The notes under the pieces were generated by a model. That model was not told the DNA's origin, made no database searches, and saw only the letters and a list, made by a program, of their open reading frames with translations. This document shows, one piece after another, positions 35,017 to 43,379 of a stretch of DNA of 64,000 bases (position 1 is its first letter; each line of letters begins with the position of its first letter). The stretch lies in NCBI RefSeq assembly GCF_047272945.1, contig NZ_JBKOPS010000012.1, forward strand, positions 1 to 64,000, given 5' to 3'. The DNA is from Rubrolithibacter danxiaensis (GTDB lineage Bacteria > Bacteroidota > Bacteroidia > Sphingobacteriales > Sphingobacteriaceae). Both the position numbers and the translations under genes were made by a program.

Positions 35017-35385
35017 GTGGCTCAAAGAATTCTTATTATTGAAGACGAAGAACATACCTTGGAAATTCTTGAATTGATATTTACTGAGGCTGGCTTCAGC
35101 GTAAAAACTTCAAAAAACGGCGAAGATACTTTTGATCTGATACAGGAATTTAACCCTCAATTCATCCTGCTTGATATCGTTCTGCCCAAACTGGACGGAC
35201 GGGATATCTGCAAAGCGATAAAAAAGAATCCGGATACAAAAAATATTCCGGTAATTATTCTTTCTGCCCATCCTGGGAAATACTACGCTTCTAATGAAGT
35301 TGGAGCCTCTGACTTTGTTCAGAAACCTTTTGATATTTACACTCTTGTAAATAAAGTAAAAAACCATTTATCGGGCACAGCTTAA
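35017..35385 (+). CDS. Single-domain response regulator (CheY-like receiver)
   Basis: The 122-residue protein is a receiver without output domain: ILIIEDEEHTLEIL (acidic pocket), FILLDIVLPKLDGRD with the phosphoacceptor aspartate, IPVIILSAHPGK and ASDFVQKPFD with the switch lysine. I choose GTG 35017 (AQRILIIEDEE), because the TTG at 34984 adds eleven residues with no family support. It is divergent from the PAS kinase across 203 bases. It may pass phosphate to another protein or act by protein contact. Confidence 0.85.
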   Translation: MAQRILIIEDEEHTLEILELIFTEAGFSVKTSKNGEDTFDLIQEFNPQFILLDIVLPKLDGRDICKAIKKNPDTKNIPVIILSAHPGKYYASNEVGASDFVQKPFDIYTLVNKVKNHLSGTA

Positions 35386-35517
35386 TTTTACTTTATATGT
35401 TGATTTTTAATGATTTTTTTGATCTGTAAAAGAACCAGAAAGGCATTGTTATGTTATAATAATAACAGTTGATTTATAGCTGTGAAAGCGATTTAAGAAG
35501 CATAAATTCTGAAAAAA

Positions 35518-35715
35518 ATGCCTTCCCAAAAATTTACCGGTGATTTAGCGTCAGCAATTGAAACTTTTCTGAAAGAATTACCGGATCCAAAAAACTGCAA
35601 CCTCTCAACTGTTAAAAGTGATTTCTTTATTAACGGAAAGAAAGTTACGTTGCAGGCCCAAAAATCCAAAGGTTTTTTAGGGATGACATGGAATATTGAG
35701 GTTCGAAAAAACTAA
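35518..35715 (+). CDS. Small conserved-looking protein of unknown function
   Basis: The 65-residue protein (MPSQKFTGDLASAIETFLK...) has an amphipathic N-terminal helix, then three short strands (KSDFFINGKKVTLQAQ, GFLGMTWNIEVRK). It is basic and lacks cysteines or membrane segments. Codon use and length look like a real gene. I do not recognise a family. It follows the receiver gene by 132 bases on the same strand; a structured element and a terminator lie 83-170 bases downstream. Confidence 0.55.
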   Translation: MPSQKFTGDLASAIETFLKELPDPKNCNLSTVKSDFFINGKKVTLQAQKSKGFLGMTWNIEVRKN

Positions 35716-35797
35716 TAAAACCTGCAATTACCTTATATCCTCTTACTCTCAGACTAAAGATTTTTTTTGAAACAATAAAAAACTAATTACAAACGTT

Positions 35798-35886
35798 AAT
35801 GGAGGGAAGCTTCTATTCTATATTTTAATTTAAAATACTATAGATTAAAACTTCCGCACAGCTCCATTTTTTAATGGAGCTTTTTT
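35798..35886 (+). ncRNA. Putative structured small RNA or 3' regulatory RNA ending in a terminator
   Basis: AATGGAG (35798-35804) can pair with CTCCATT (35862-35868), GGAAG (35805-35809) with CTTCC (35851-35855), and the inner TATTTTAA/TTAAAATA (35821-35828, 35830-35837) closes a rod-like fold. The same CTCCATT also pairs with AATGGAG at 35873-35879 as part of a perfect 8-bp terminator stem followed by TTTTTT. The two folds exclude each other. No plus-strand gene lies downstream, so it is either the 3' end of the small gene transcript or an independent RNA. Confidence 0.4.
35861..35886 (+). terminator. Rho-independent terminator, plus strand
   Basis: GCTCCATT (35861-35868) and AATGGAGC (35873-35880) form a perfect stem with a TTTT loop and a TTTTTT tail. 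It ends on the last base of the ispG stop codon of the opposite strand. Confidence 0.85.
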
Positions 35887-37877
35887 CATTGAGAGAGATT
35901 TCCTGGTTCCAGCCAGTTACCATCCTGCCTGATGATTTCTATCAGTTCGTTCAGGGCATCGGCGGTATCAACGTTTTTTTTAACTACTTCCTTACCTCTG
36001 TATAGTGTAATTTTTCCGGGTCCTGTGCCTACGTACCCATAATCCGCGTCTGCCATTTCCCCGGGACCATTTACAATGCATCCCATAATACCAATTTTTA
36101 TCCCTTTAAGATGATCGGTACGACTACGGATCCGCTGAGTTGTTTCCTGCAAATCAAACAGTGTCCTTCCGCAACTTGGGCATGAAATATATTCAGTTTT
36201 TGAAATCCTGGAGCGTGTAGCCTGTAAAATCCCAAATGCAGTACTTACAATATTTTTTACAGGGATACCAGGAGCCTCAAGCCAGATGCCATCTCCAAGT
36301 CCGTCTATCAGCAACGCCCCTGCATCTGCCGAAGAATAAAGCTGAAAATCTTCCGGATCTGATAAAGTATATGATCTCCTTATTATTACCGGAACGTCTA
36401 TTCCGGCTTCAATCAACGAAAAAAAGAACCGCCGCTGTTCGGCCATCCCATGTTCGCTGTCGGTTTCTAATACAAAAACAAGCGTTTTATCAAAAAGGAT
36501 AGTATTAAAATCTTCTGAATGTAAGTCTTTGGCATTTACACGAACCAGGTTTAAAAAAGGATCCCGCTCAACAGAATTGTTATATTCGCTCAGGGAAAAC
36601 AAGGGATGGCAATTACTCCTTTTTTCAAGATTTTTCCAGGCGGAATAATTATACAACTGCTTTAAGTTGCCTGGCATTGAAAAAGATGGCAAGTTATCTG
36701 CGAGGTAAACAAAATCAACCGATTGTTCACCCATTGTATATTTATCCAGCAAAGCTGAATAATTATAACCGACTGAACCCAAAATGAATGGATCCTTCAA
36801 GTTAGCTTTTGAAAGATCAATTACCACTCTTGGGACCTGATGCCCGCCAATAAAGGTATTAAGCTCTGCAGATTCACGTTTCTTATACTCGTAGGGACTA
36901 AATCCTGCAAGATTGATCACTTCTGATGTTCCGCTTTCTGTTAATTGTATTGCAGAAGCTGCAGTATTACGGGTTTCATATCGTTTTGCCAGCGTTATAG
37001 CCACGGGAGCTTCAAATTCAGGCTCTTCTGTTAACGAAACACGAATAGTATCACCAAGTCCATCCTCCAGTAAAGCACCAATTCCAACTGCCGATTTAAT
37101 CCGTCCATCCTCTCCGTCGCCCGCCTCCGTTACACCTAAGTGCAGCGGGTAATTCATTCCCTCCGCTGTCATAGTTTCAACCAGTAAACGATAGGCCTGC
37201 ACCATCACCTGCGGATTACTTGCTTTCATAGAAATCACCAGGTTGTAGAAATTCAAATCCTGACACATACGGATAAACTCCATAGCCGATTCAACCATTC
37301 CCCTTGGAGTGTCGCCATAATAGCTCATTATGCGGTCAGACAAAGACCCGTGATTGGTACCAATCCTCATGGCGGTACCGTATTCTTTACAAATTTTTAC
37401 AAGTGGTGCAAACTTTTTATAAATGCGTTCAAGTTCAGCCTGGTATTCCGACTCGGTATAGTCTAACTGATTAAATCTTTTCTTATCTGCATAGTTACCG
37501 GGATTAATGCGCACTTTTTCTACTATCCGGGCGGCCACTTCTGCTGCATTGGGTGTAAAATGAATATCAGCAATAAGAGGGACATCATAGCCCCGCATAC
37601 GCAGTTGCTTTTTAATTTCTGCCAGGTTTTGTGCTTCTTTAACACTTGGCGCTGTTAAACGCACATATTCGCATCCGGCTTCTACCATCCGTATGGTTTG
37701 TTCTACAGAACCGATTGTATCCATTGTATCAACAGTGGTCATACTTTGAATACGTATCGGATTATCTCCTCCTAAAGGAAGAGCGCCAATAGTTACTTCG
37801 CGGGTTTGAAAACGGGAATATTCGGTTAAAGAATTACAGTATTTACCTTTCAGCACAGAAATCGAATCGGCATTCAT
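35886..37877 (-). CDS. ispG: 4-hydroxy-3-methylbut-2-enyl diphosphate synthase, long form
   Basis: IspG (GcpE) reduces methylerythritol cyclodiphosphate to HMBPP in the MEP isoprenoid pathway. The N-terminal TIM barrel has IRIQSMTTVDTMD and ADIHFTPNAAEVAA; the C-terminal [4Fe-4S] domain has ISCPSCGRTLFDL and IGIMGCIVNGPGEMADADYG. At 663 residues it is the three-domain type with an extra middle domain (about residues 290-560), as in plants, Chlamydia and Bacteroidota; E. coli IspG has about 370 residues. A single gene, not obviously in an operon. Confidence 0.95.
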   Translation of the reverse strand: MNADSISVLKGKYCNSLTEYSRFQTREVTIGALPLGGDNPIRIQSMTTVDTMDTIGSVEQTIRMVEAGCEYVRLTAPSVKEAQNLAEIKKQLRMRGYDVPLIADIHFTPNAAEVAARIVEKVRINPGNYADKKRFNQLDYTESEYQAELERIYKKFAPLVKICKEYGTAMRIGTNHGSLSDRIMSYYGDTPRGMVESAMEFIRMCQDLNFYNLVISMKASNPQVMVQAYRLLVETMTAEGMNYPLHLGVTEAGDGEDGRIKSAVGIGALLEDGLGDTIRVSLTEEPEFEAPVAITLAKRYETRNTAASAIQLTESGTSEVINLAGFSPYEYKKRESAELNTFIGGHQVPRVVIDLSKANLKDPFILGSVGYNYSALLDKYTMGEQSVDFVYLADNLPSFSMPGNLKQLYNYSAWKNLEKRSNCHPLFSLSEYNNSVERDPFLNLVRVNAKDLHSEDFNTILFDKTLVFVLETDSEHGMAEQRRFFFSLIEAGIDVPVIIRRSYTLSDPEDFQLYSSADAGALLIDGLGDGIWLEAPGIPVKNIVSTAFGILQATRSRISKTEYISCPSCGRTLFDLQETTQRIRSRTDHLKGIKIGIMGCIVNGPGEMADADYGYVGTGPGKITLYRGKEVVKKNVDTADALNELIEIIRQDGNWLEPGNLSQ

Positions 37878-37944
37878 TAATCAGTATTTTTAATATTGCA
37901 AAACTACTAAATCCTGTTAGTTTTTTTACCTCTATGGCTAATGC

Positions 37945-38553
37945 TTACAAAAGCCTGTCTTTTATTACAAGCGTACCGGCAATTTTATCATGAAGGCACT
38001 GTTGCCTTTTGCTCAAAAAACCCACCAGATAGCCTATTCCTAAAGTAAAAAAGGAAAGAATTTTTGCAAGGTTGCGAACAAAAGAGCGGCTCGATGTAAT
38101 GCGCCTTCCCTTTTCGTCAGTCACTTTTAAGCCAAGCCAGTATTTTCCAAAAGTACCTTGCCTGAAAGAGGCCTCGGCAATAAAAGCGTAAATAAATTTA
38201 ATGCCCGGAACAACTATCAATGCTGCAAATACAACCGATATTTTACCCATCTGGCTTTTCAAAATTCCAACCGCCATTACAGCAAAAAAAGCGTAGATGA
38301 ATGTTATTATAAGATAATCAATAGCGGCTGCAAGTAAACGCAGATCCAGACTGGCAAAATATTGGGGAAGAGTAAGGGCTTTATCAAATCCGAACAAACT
38401 CCTTAGTTCCAAAAGTTCATGAGCTTCTTTAAAATCATCCATTCCGGCACCTTTTACAAAGGTACCGGGATGGATCTCCATTTCTTTCAACTCCTCTAAA
38501 GAAAAAGGACCCGCAGGTTTGCCGTTCAACACCACATAAAAATGCTGCTGCAT
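37945..38553 (-). CDS. RDD-family membrane protein with N-terminal GYF-like domain
   Basis: Residues 1-50 (HFYVVLNGKPAGPFSLEELKEMEIHPGTFVKGAGMDDFKEA) match the GYF_2 domain, a short peptide-binding module often joined to membrane proteins. Residues 60-200 form an RDD domain with three to four membrane helices (LLAAAIDYLIITFIYAFFA; QGTFGKYWLGLKVTDEKGRR; LVGFLSKRQQCLHDKIAGTLVI). RDD proteins are poorly known; some act in ion homeostasis. The gene starts one base before the stop of the LiaF-like gene and belongs to its operon. Confidence 0.8.
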   Translation of the reverse strand: MQQHFYVVLNGKPAGPFSLEELKEMEIHPGTFVKGAGMDDFKEAHELLELRSLFGFDKALTLPQYFASLDLRLLAAAIDYLIITFIYAFFAVMAVGILKSQMGKISVVFAALIVVPGIKFIYAFIAEASFRQGTFGKYWLGLKVTDEKGRRITSSRSFVRNLAKILSFFTLGIGYLVGFLSKRQQCLHDKIAGTLVIKDRLL

Positions 38554-38554
38554 C

Positions 38555-39487
38555 TCAATAGCGGTTTACTTTAAAATCAGAAAGTCCGCCTTTAAAATAA
38601 ATATCAATTTTCTTTGCTGAATTAGCATAGTTTGGGGTGGTGTAAGACCCATCAGGCTGCTGATTAAACCCGTCAAAGTTTTTTGATGACAAGCCGGAAT
38701 CTACCCGTATTTTACACCCTACTGAAGATGGAACTGAAATATTAATTTCGGCAACACCGGTTTCGGCAGTAACATGCGTTGTTGTTACAGGTTCGCCTAA
38801 TTTCACCTCAAACGAAGCGGCTCCGCCTTTTAATTCAAGCCGGTTCACTTTAAACGGAGTAAGATCAAATTCTGTTTTCCCTGCACCTGTTTCTACATTA
38901 ATATCCCAAACAGGGCGGGTATTCAATCGAAGGCGGGCTTCATTACCATCCGTATCGCCCATATCCCAGCGCTTATCTTTGTTATTCATTCTGAAATTCA
39001 GAACTTGAACACTATCAGATGATATTTTTTGAAGCGAATAATGGCCATAGTTCTGCTCTACATCCGCATCAAACAAGTTCGTTGTGGTATCACTTAAAGT
39101 ATAAACAGTGGCTCCGCCAGAAATATTAAGGGTAGCTTTGCTGGTACCAGGTTCGAACGCTTCTGTAAACGTATTGCTTGTTGTCCAGTTTTTGGCAGTG
39201 TCAGTCTCGCCTCTGCCAGACCACCAGGCACGGCGCTCATATTTCTTATTGATACCAAAATAAGCTATTGTTGCTAAAGCGCCAACCGTTATAACAATTG
39301 CAGCAATGGACCCTAACTGGCTTCTGCTGCCCGCAAAAATCATATTGGCGCCGCTAATAATGAGAATTAAAGGCCAGAGCTGCCATACTGAACGCCAGTA
39401 AAAATCTATTACGTGGAAATTATCTAAAAGCAGAATTGCACCTATAAATACAAATACAATTCCCCATATAATATTTTCAGTTTTCAT
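38555..39487 (-). CDS. LiaF-like membrane protein with beta-solenoid tail
   Basis: Three or four short N-terminal membrane helices are seen (IIWGIVFVFIGAILLLDNF, LWPLILIISGANMIF, IAAIVITVGALATIAYF), typical of the LiaI/LiaF transmembrane region. They are followed by about 200 residues of repeated strands (ATLNISGGATVYTL, RLELKGGAASFEVKLGE, TGVAEINISVPSSVG), as in the C-terminal DUF2154/DUF4097-like domain of cell-envelope stress proteins. Its neighbours PspC and RDD support an envelope-stress role. The exact ligand or partner is not visible. Confidence 0.75.
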   Translation of the reverse strand: MKTENIIWGIVFVFIGAILLLDNFHVIDFYWRSVWQLWPLILIISGANMIFAGSRSQLGSIAAIVITVGALATIAYFGINKKYERRAWWSGRGETDTAKNWTTSNTFTEAFEPGTSKATLNISGGATVYTLSDTTTNLFDADVEQNYGHYSLQKISSDSVQVLNFRMNNKDKRWDMGDTDGNEARLRLNTRPVWDINVETGAGKTEFDLTPFKVNRLELKGGAASFEVKLGEPVTTTHVTAETGVAEINISVPSSVGCKIRVDSGLSSKNFDGFNQQPDGSYTTPNYANSAKKIDIYFKGGLSDFKVNRY

Positions 39488-39491
39488 AAAA

Positions 39492-40037
39492 TCAGTTTAA
39501 GGGTTGATCAGAATTCAGGTCTTTTTCTTCCTGTACTTTCTCGTTATTTGATTCCGTTTTTGTTGATTCATAATGTTGTGAAGCTTGTTTCTTTCTTGAA
39601 TTAGAAAGAATAAGAACACCCGGAATGATAAATACAATAGGCCATAACTTTTCAATACTGAACCAATACGGAATGAAGTTAAATTCATCAAAGAGGAAAT
39701 ACACACCAAGGCACACTAAAATTATTCCTGCAATGAAACTTCCGTTCCGGGTATTTTTTGGTTTAAAATCATTGGAAAATGGAGCATTCCCCGGAATATG
39801 CTGATCACCATAAACCTTATAATCTGCTTCAAATTTGGAATAAGGTCCAACCAGAGGCCGGGCCGGAATAGCAATCCACAGAATAATATAAATAAAAACG
39901 CCTGAGCCTCCGAAAACTGCCATTAAAATAAAGGCAATTCGTATAATAGTAACGTCTACACTTAAGTAATCGGCGAGGCCGGAAGCAACACCTCCTAATA
40001 TTTTTCCGATTTCGTCACGCTGTAATCTTCTTTCCAT
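39492..40037 (-). CDS. PspC-domain envelope stress protein
   Basis: Residues 1-60 are a PspC domain (RLQRDEIGKILGGVASGLADYLSVDVTIIRIAFILMAVFGGSGVFIYIILWIAIP). A linker then leads to a second membrane pair of LiaI/DUF5668 type (NGSFIAGIILVCLGVYFLFDEF, LWPIVFIIPGVLIL). The charged tail is cytoplasmic. PspC proteins react to membrane damage in phage-shock systems. It is first in a probable operon with the LiaF-like and RDD genes; the SDR gene upstream ends 20 bases before it. Confidence 0.85.
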   Translation of the reverse strand: MERRLQRDEIGKILGGVASGLADYLSVDVTIIRIAFILMAVFGGSGVFIYIILWIAIPARPLVGPYSKFEADYKVYGDQHIPGNAPFSNDFKPKNTRNGSFIAGIILVCLGVYFLFDEFNFIPYWFSIEKLWPIVFIIPGVLILSNSRKKQASQHYESTKTESNNEKVQEEKDLNSDQPLN

Positions 40038-40057
40038 TTTTTTGTTATTAATAGTTT

Positions 40058-40756
40058 TTAAATCTCGCCGGCCAAAGGTATTATTATCAGTTCGTCGACA
40101 TTTGCACCGACACTCATTTGTAAAATTGAGAGAACCGCTTTTGCTACATCATCTGCCGAAACAAACCGTTCTGAGGGTATATCAGTTCCCTTCCAGGAAT
40201 CCGTCAGTGTTGACCCTGGCAAAACAGCTGTAACTTTTACATGATGCGGCATTAATTCTTCTCTTAATACATGAGTTAGACTGAGAAGTGCTGCTTTTGT
40301 TACAGAATAAGATCCGGCGCTTATAACGGGATTTTTGGACGCAATGGAACAGATATTAAAGATATTACCCGATTTAAAATCCCGCATTTTTTTACCGAAG
40401 AATTTACACAGATAGTAAGCAGGGTAAAAATTAACTTCCATCTGCCGTTGAAAAACAGTATCTTCTTCATCCAGGATAAATGCGGGAATATAGGTTCCGG
40501 CATTATTTACCAAAACATCAACAGTAGCAAAGTGTTGTTGTACAAAGCTGGCAAAACGCTGCAACTGGGCAGGATCGGCAACATTTGTTTCAATACCGAC
40601 AGCCTTTATATTAAATCTGGAAGAAAGTTCTGTACAGAAAGAATCTATTTCAGATTGAGAACGGGAACAGATAGCAACATTATATCCCGCACCGGCTAGT
40701 GCCAGGGTTATTGCTTTTCCAATTCCTTTGGTTGCAGCTGTAATTATAGCATTCAT
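40058..40756 (-). CDS. Short-chain dehydrogenase/reductase
   Basis: A 232-residue classical SDR: the cofactor loop is ITAATKGIGKAITLALA, the NNAG motif is VLVNNAGTYIP, and the catalytic residues are Ser-Tyr-Lys in SAGSYSVTKAALLSL. The GAG-type acidic residue choice is not decisive for NAD or NADP. It ends PLAGEI. It resembles FabG-like or sepiapterin-reductase-like enzymes, but the substrate is unknown. It is divergent from mlaE across 75 bases and upstream of pspC. Confidence 0.85.
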   Translation of the reverse strand: MNAIITAATKGIGKAITLALAGAGYNVAICSRSQSEIDSFCTELSSRFNIKAVGIETNVADPAQLQRFASFVQQHFATVDVLVNNAGTYIPAFILDEEDTVFQRQMEVNFYPAYYLCKFFGKKMRDFKSGNIFNICSIASKNPVISAGSYSVTKAALLSLTHVLREELMPHHVKVTAVLPGSTLTDSWKGTDIPSERFVSADDVAKAVLSILQMSVGANVDELIIIPLAGEI

Positions 40757-40831
40757 ATTTTATATCGTTTAAGCTTTAGGCCGATCAATTGTAAATTCAA
40801 AAAAACTGTAATTTAGGCAAAATTTAAATTA

Positions 40832-41566
40832 ATGATTTTTCATCCCTTAGGCAAATATATCCTGTTATTAAAAGCGGTGTTCAGAAAGCCCGAAAAATGG
40901 AACATCTACCGCAAAGAAATTATTAAAGAGATGAATTCGATCGGTGTTGGTTCATTAGGGATTATTTCTATTATTTCTGTTTTTCTTGGGATGGTTACCA
41001 CCGTTCAAACCGCTTTCCAGCTGGTGAGTGATCTGATTCCAAAATCCATTATAGGTTCTATTGTTAGAGATTCAACTATTCTTGAATTAAGCCCTACAAT
41101 TTCGGCAATTGTACTTGCAGGAAAAGTAGGATCAAGTGTTGCCTCGCAAATTGGCACCATGCGGGTTACCGAACAAATAGACGCACTTGAGATCATGGGA
41201 ATTAACTCCCCCGGCTACCTTATTCTTCCCAAAATTTTAGGCGCAGTAACCATGATCCCTTTATTAGTAATTATCTCCATTGGTTTAAGCATATTCGGAG
41301 GTTACCTGGCAGGTACATTATCAGGGGCAGTAACAGCTAACGACTATCTAGCGGGATTAACATCGGGCTTTATTCCCTTTACGCTTACTGTGTGTATGAT
41401 TAAAGCCATCATATTTGCTTTCATTATTACTTCCGTATCTGCATACCAGGGATTTTACACGGAAGGAGGTGCACTGGAAGTTGGTATTTCGAGCACAAGG
41501 GCAGTAGTAATTAGCTGCATTGCGATACTGGGTGCTGATTATATTGTTGCTCAATTATTGTTATGA
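40832..41566 (+). CDS. mlaE: MlaE-family ABC transporter permease
   Basis: The 244-residue membrane protein has five to six helices and the MlaE signature region (VGSSVASQIGTMRVTEQIDALEIMGINSPGYLILPKILG). MlaE is the permease of the inner-membrane complex that moves phospholipids between the membranes. It overlaps the ATPase gene by four bases (ATGA). No MCE-domain gene (mlaD) follows in this window, although it usually does; it may lie elsewhere. Confidence 0.92.
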   Translation: MIFHPLGKYILLLKAVFRKPEKWNIYRKEIIKEMNSIGVGSLGIISIISVFLGMVTTVQTAFQLVSDLIPKSIIGSIVRDSTILELSPTISAIVLAGKVGSSVASQIGTMRVTEQIDALEIMGINSPGYLILPKILGAVTMIPLLVIISIGLSIFGGYLAGTLSGAVTANDYLAGLTSGFIPFTLTVCMIKAIIFAFIITSVSAYQGFYTEGGALEVGISSTRAVVISCIAILGADYIVAQLLL

Positions 41567-42315
41567 TAGAGATTAAGAACATCTATAAAACTTTTGGCGA
41601 GAACCCGGTACTTCAGGGTATTTCTGCAGAATTTAAAGAAGGAATGAATAACCTGATAATCGGAGGTTCCGGATCAGGCAAAACTACCCTACTTAAATGC
41701 ATGGTGGGATTGCACGAACCTGATCAGGGGTCGGTAATTTATGACGGCCGTGATTTTACTCGTATGAACTTTGAAGAACGTATAGAGATCCGGAAAGAAA
41801 TCGGCATGCTTTTTCAAAGTTCGGCTCTGTTTGATTCGATGACGGTAGAAGACAACATCATGTTCCCGCTTAATATGTTTACCAACCAGAAACGCCGTGA
41901 AAAACTAGATAGAGTAAATTTTTGCCTTGAACGGGTAAACCTGGCGGGTAAGAATAAACTTTTTCCATCTGAATTATCAGGTGGAATGAAAAAAAGGGTT
42001 GGCATTGCCCGGGCAATTTCAATGCAGCCGAAATATCTTTTTGTTGATGAGCCAAACTCGGGCCTCGACCCCAAAACTGCTATAGTAATTGATGATCTGA
42101 TAAATGAAATAACCGAAGAATATAAAATAACTACCGTAGTTGTAACACATGACATGAACTCAGTTATGGGAATTGGAGATAATATCATGTTCCTTTTCAA
42201 CGGGAAAAAAGAATGGGAAGGATCGAACAAAGAGATTGCACATACAGACAATCAGGTGTTGAACGATTTTGTTTTCGCCAGCAAATTTACCCAGGCAGCA
42301 AAAGAAAAACTGTAA
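41563..42315 (+). CDS. mlaF: MlaF-family ABC transporter ATP-binding protein
   Basis: A 250-residue ABC ATPase with Walker A IIGGSGSGKTTLLK, Q-loop MLFQSSALFDSMTVEDN, signature LSGGMKKRVGIARAI (the GGMKKR form typical of MlaF/TTG2A rather than GGQQQR), Walker B LFVDEPNSGLDP and switch VTHDMNS. It powers lipid transport with the MlaE permease encoded just upstream. The next gene is preceded by its own -7 element, so the transcript may end here. Confidence 0.93.
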   Translation: MIEIKNIYKTFGENPVLQGISAEFKEGMNNLIIGGSGSGKTTLLKCMVGLHEPDQGSVIYDGRDFTRMNFEERIEIRKEIGMLFQSSALFDSMTVEDNIMFPLNMFTNQKRREKLDRVNFCLERVNLAGKNKLFPSELSGGMKKRVGIARAISMQPKYLFVDEPNSGLDPKTAIVIDDLINEITEEYKITTVVVTHDMNSVMGIGDNIMFLFNGKKEWEGSNKEIAHTDNQVLNDFVFASKFTQAAKEKL

Positions 42316-42362
42316 TCCCGACAATGTTTATAAGTAAAAAGCATTTACCCGTTTAAACTTTT

Positions 42363-42370
42363 TACTTTTG
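42363..42370 (+). promoter_or_regulatory. Candidate -7 element for the methyltransferase gene
   Basis: TACTTTTG matches TAnnTTTG exactly and lies 26 bases before the ATG at 42396. A clear -33 TTTG is not seen at the standard spacing. Confidence 0.4.
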
Positions 42371-42395
42371 ACGTTATACTTTCGATTTATTACTG

Positions 42396-43280
42396 ATGAT
42401 TCAACTACTTACTCCGCAAAACTGGAAAGATTATGAACTGATTGACTGCGGGGATTTTGAAAAACTGGAGCGTTTTGGAAATGTCATTCTGATCCGCCCC
42501 GAACCGCAAGCGGTATGGAATAAAAGCTTAGCAGAGGCTGAATGGCAAAAGCTGCATCATATAAAATTTAAGGGAAGATCAGCTACGTCGGGAGAATGGA
42601 TCAAAAAAAACACCAGATTGCCCGATCGCTGGATAATCGGTTATGAAAATAAGGATGTGGCAATTAAACTGCGTTTAGGACTCACCTCTTTTAAACACCT
42701 GGGCGTTTTTCCAGAACAAGCCGTTAACTGGGATTATATCTCATCCTCCATTAAAAAATTTAAAACAAGCCAGCCCAAAGTATTGAATCTTTTTGCCTAT
42801 ACCGGAGCTGCTTCATTAGTTGCCAAAGCCGCCGGCGCCGATACTACTCATGTTGATTCAATAAAACAGGTAGTAAGCTGGGCAAACGAGAACCAGGAAC
42901 TTTCTTCACTAAAAGATATCCGATGGGTAGTGGAAGACGCTTTAAAATTTGTAAAACGTGAGATAAAAAGAGGTAAAAAATACAACGGTATCATTCTGGA
43001 CCCTCCCGCCTACGGACATGGGCCAAACGGCGAAAAATGGAAGTTGGAAGACCAGATTCAGGAAATGATGCAGGACGTGGTAAAACTGCTGGACGAAGAA
43101 GAACACTTCTTAATTCTGAATACCTACTCGCTTGGCTTTTCTTCGGTTATTGTAGAAAACCTCATTCGCTCATCGTTCAAAAACGTACAAAACCTGGAAA
43201 CAGGCGAGCTTTATCTGCAGGCAACTGCCGGTTCGAAACTACCCCTGGGTGTTTTTGGAAAATTTTTAAAAATCCAATAA
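42396..43280 (+). CDS. Class I SAM-dependent methyltransferase, RlmI/RlmK-like
   Basis: The 294-residue protein has an N-terminal beta domain and a Rossmann core with VLNLFAYTGAASLVAKAAGA (motif I), THVDSIKQVVSWANENQELS, and ILDPPAYGHGPNGEKW (motif IV, DPPAYG) followed by LNTYSLGFSS. The Asp-Pro-Pro-Ala-Tyr motif is typical of the family that includes the rRNA cytosine methyltransferases RlmI and RlmL/K. An rRNA or protein substrate is likely, but not fixed by sequence. Confidence 0.82.
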   Translation: MIQLLTPQNWKDYELIDCGDFEKLERFGNVILIRPEPQAVWNKSLAEAEWQKLHHIKFKGRSATSGEWIKKNTRLPDRWIIGYENKDVAIKLRLGLTSFKHLGVFPEQAVNWDYISSSIKKFKTSQPKVLNLFAYTGAASLVAKAAGADTTHVDSIKQVVSWANENQELSSLKDIRWVVEDALKFVKREIKRGKKYNGIILDPPAYGHGPNGEKWKLEDQIQEMMQDVVKLLDEEEHFLILNTYSLGFSSVIVENLIRSSFKNVQNLETGELYLQATAGSKLPLGVFGKFLKIQ

Positions 43281-43294
43281 TTATTGTAACCTTT

Positions 43295-43325
43295 TTTGGC
43301 GATTCAAGTATCTGAACTAACTTTG
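43295..43325 (+). promoter_or_regulatory. Consensus Bacteroidota promoter of the lipoprotein gene
   Basis: TTTG (43295-43298), 19 bases, then TAACTTTG (43318-43325) match the -33/-7 consensus TTTG-N19-TAnnTTTG with no mismatch. Transcription would start near 43332, giving a leader of about 48 bases before the ATG at 43380. It is the best promoter seen in the window. Confidence 0.75.
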
Positions 43326-43379
43326 CGACCGGTAAAAACATCTGCTTTGTAAAGTGGGAATAAAGGGAATAAAACAACT

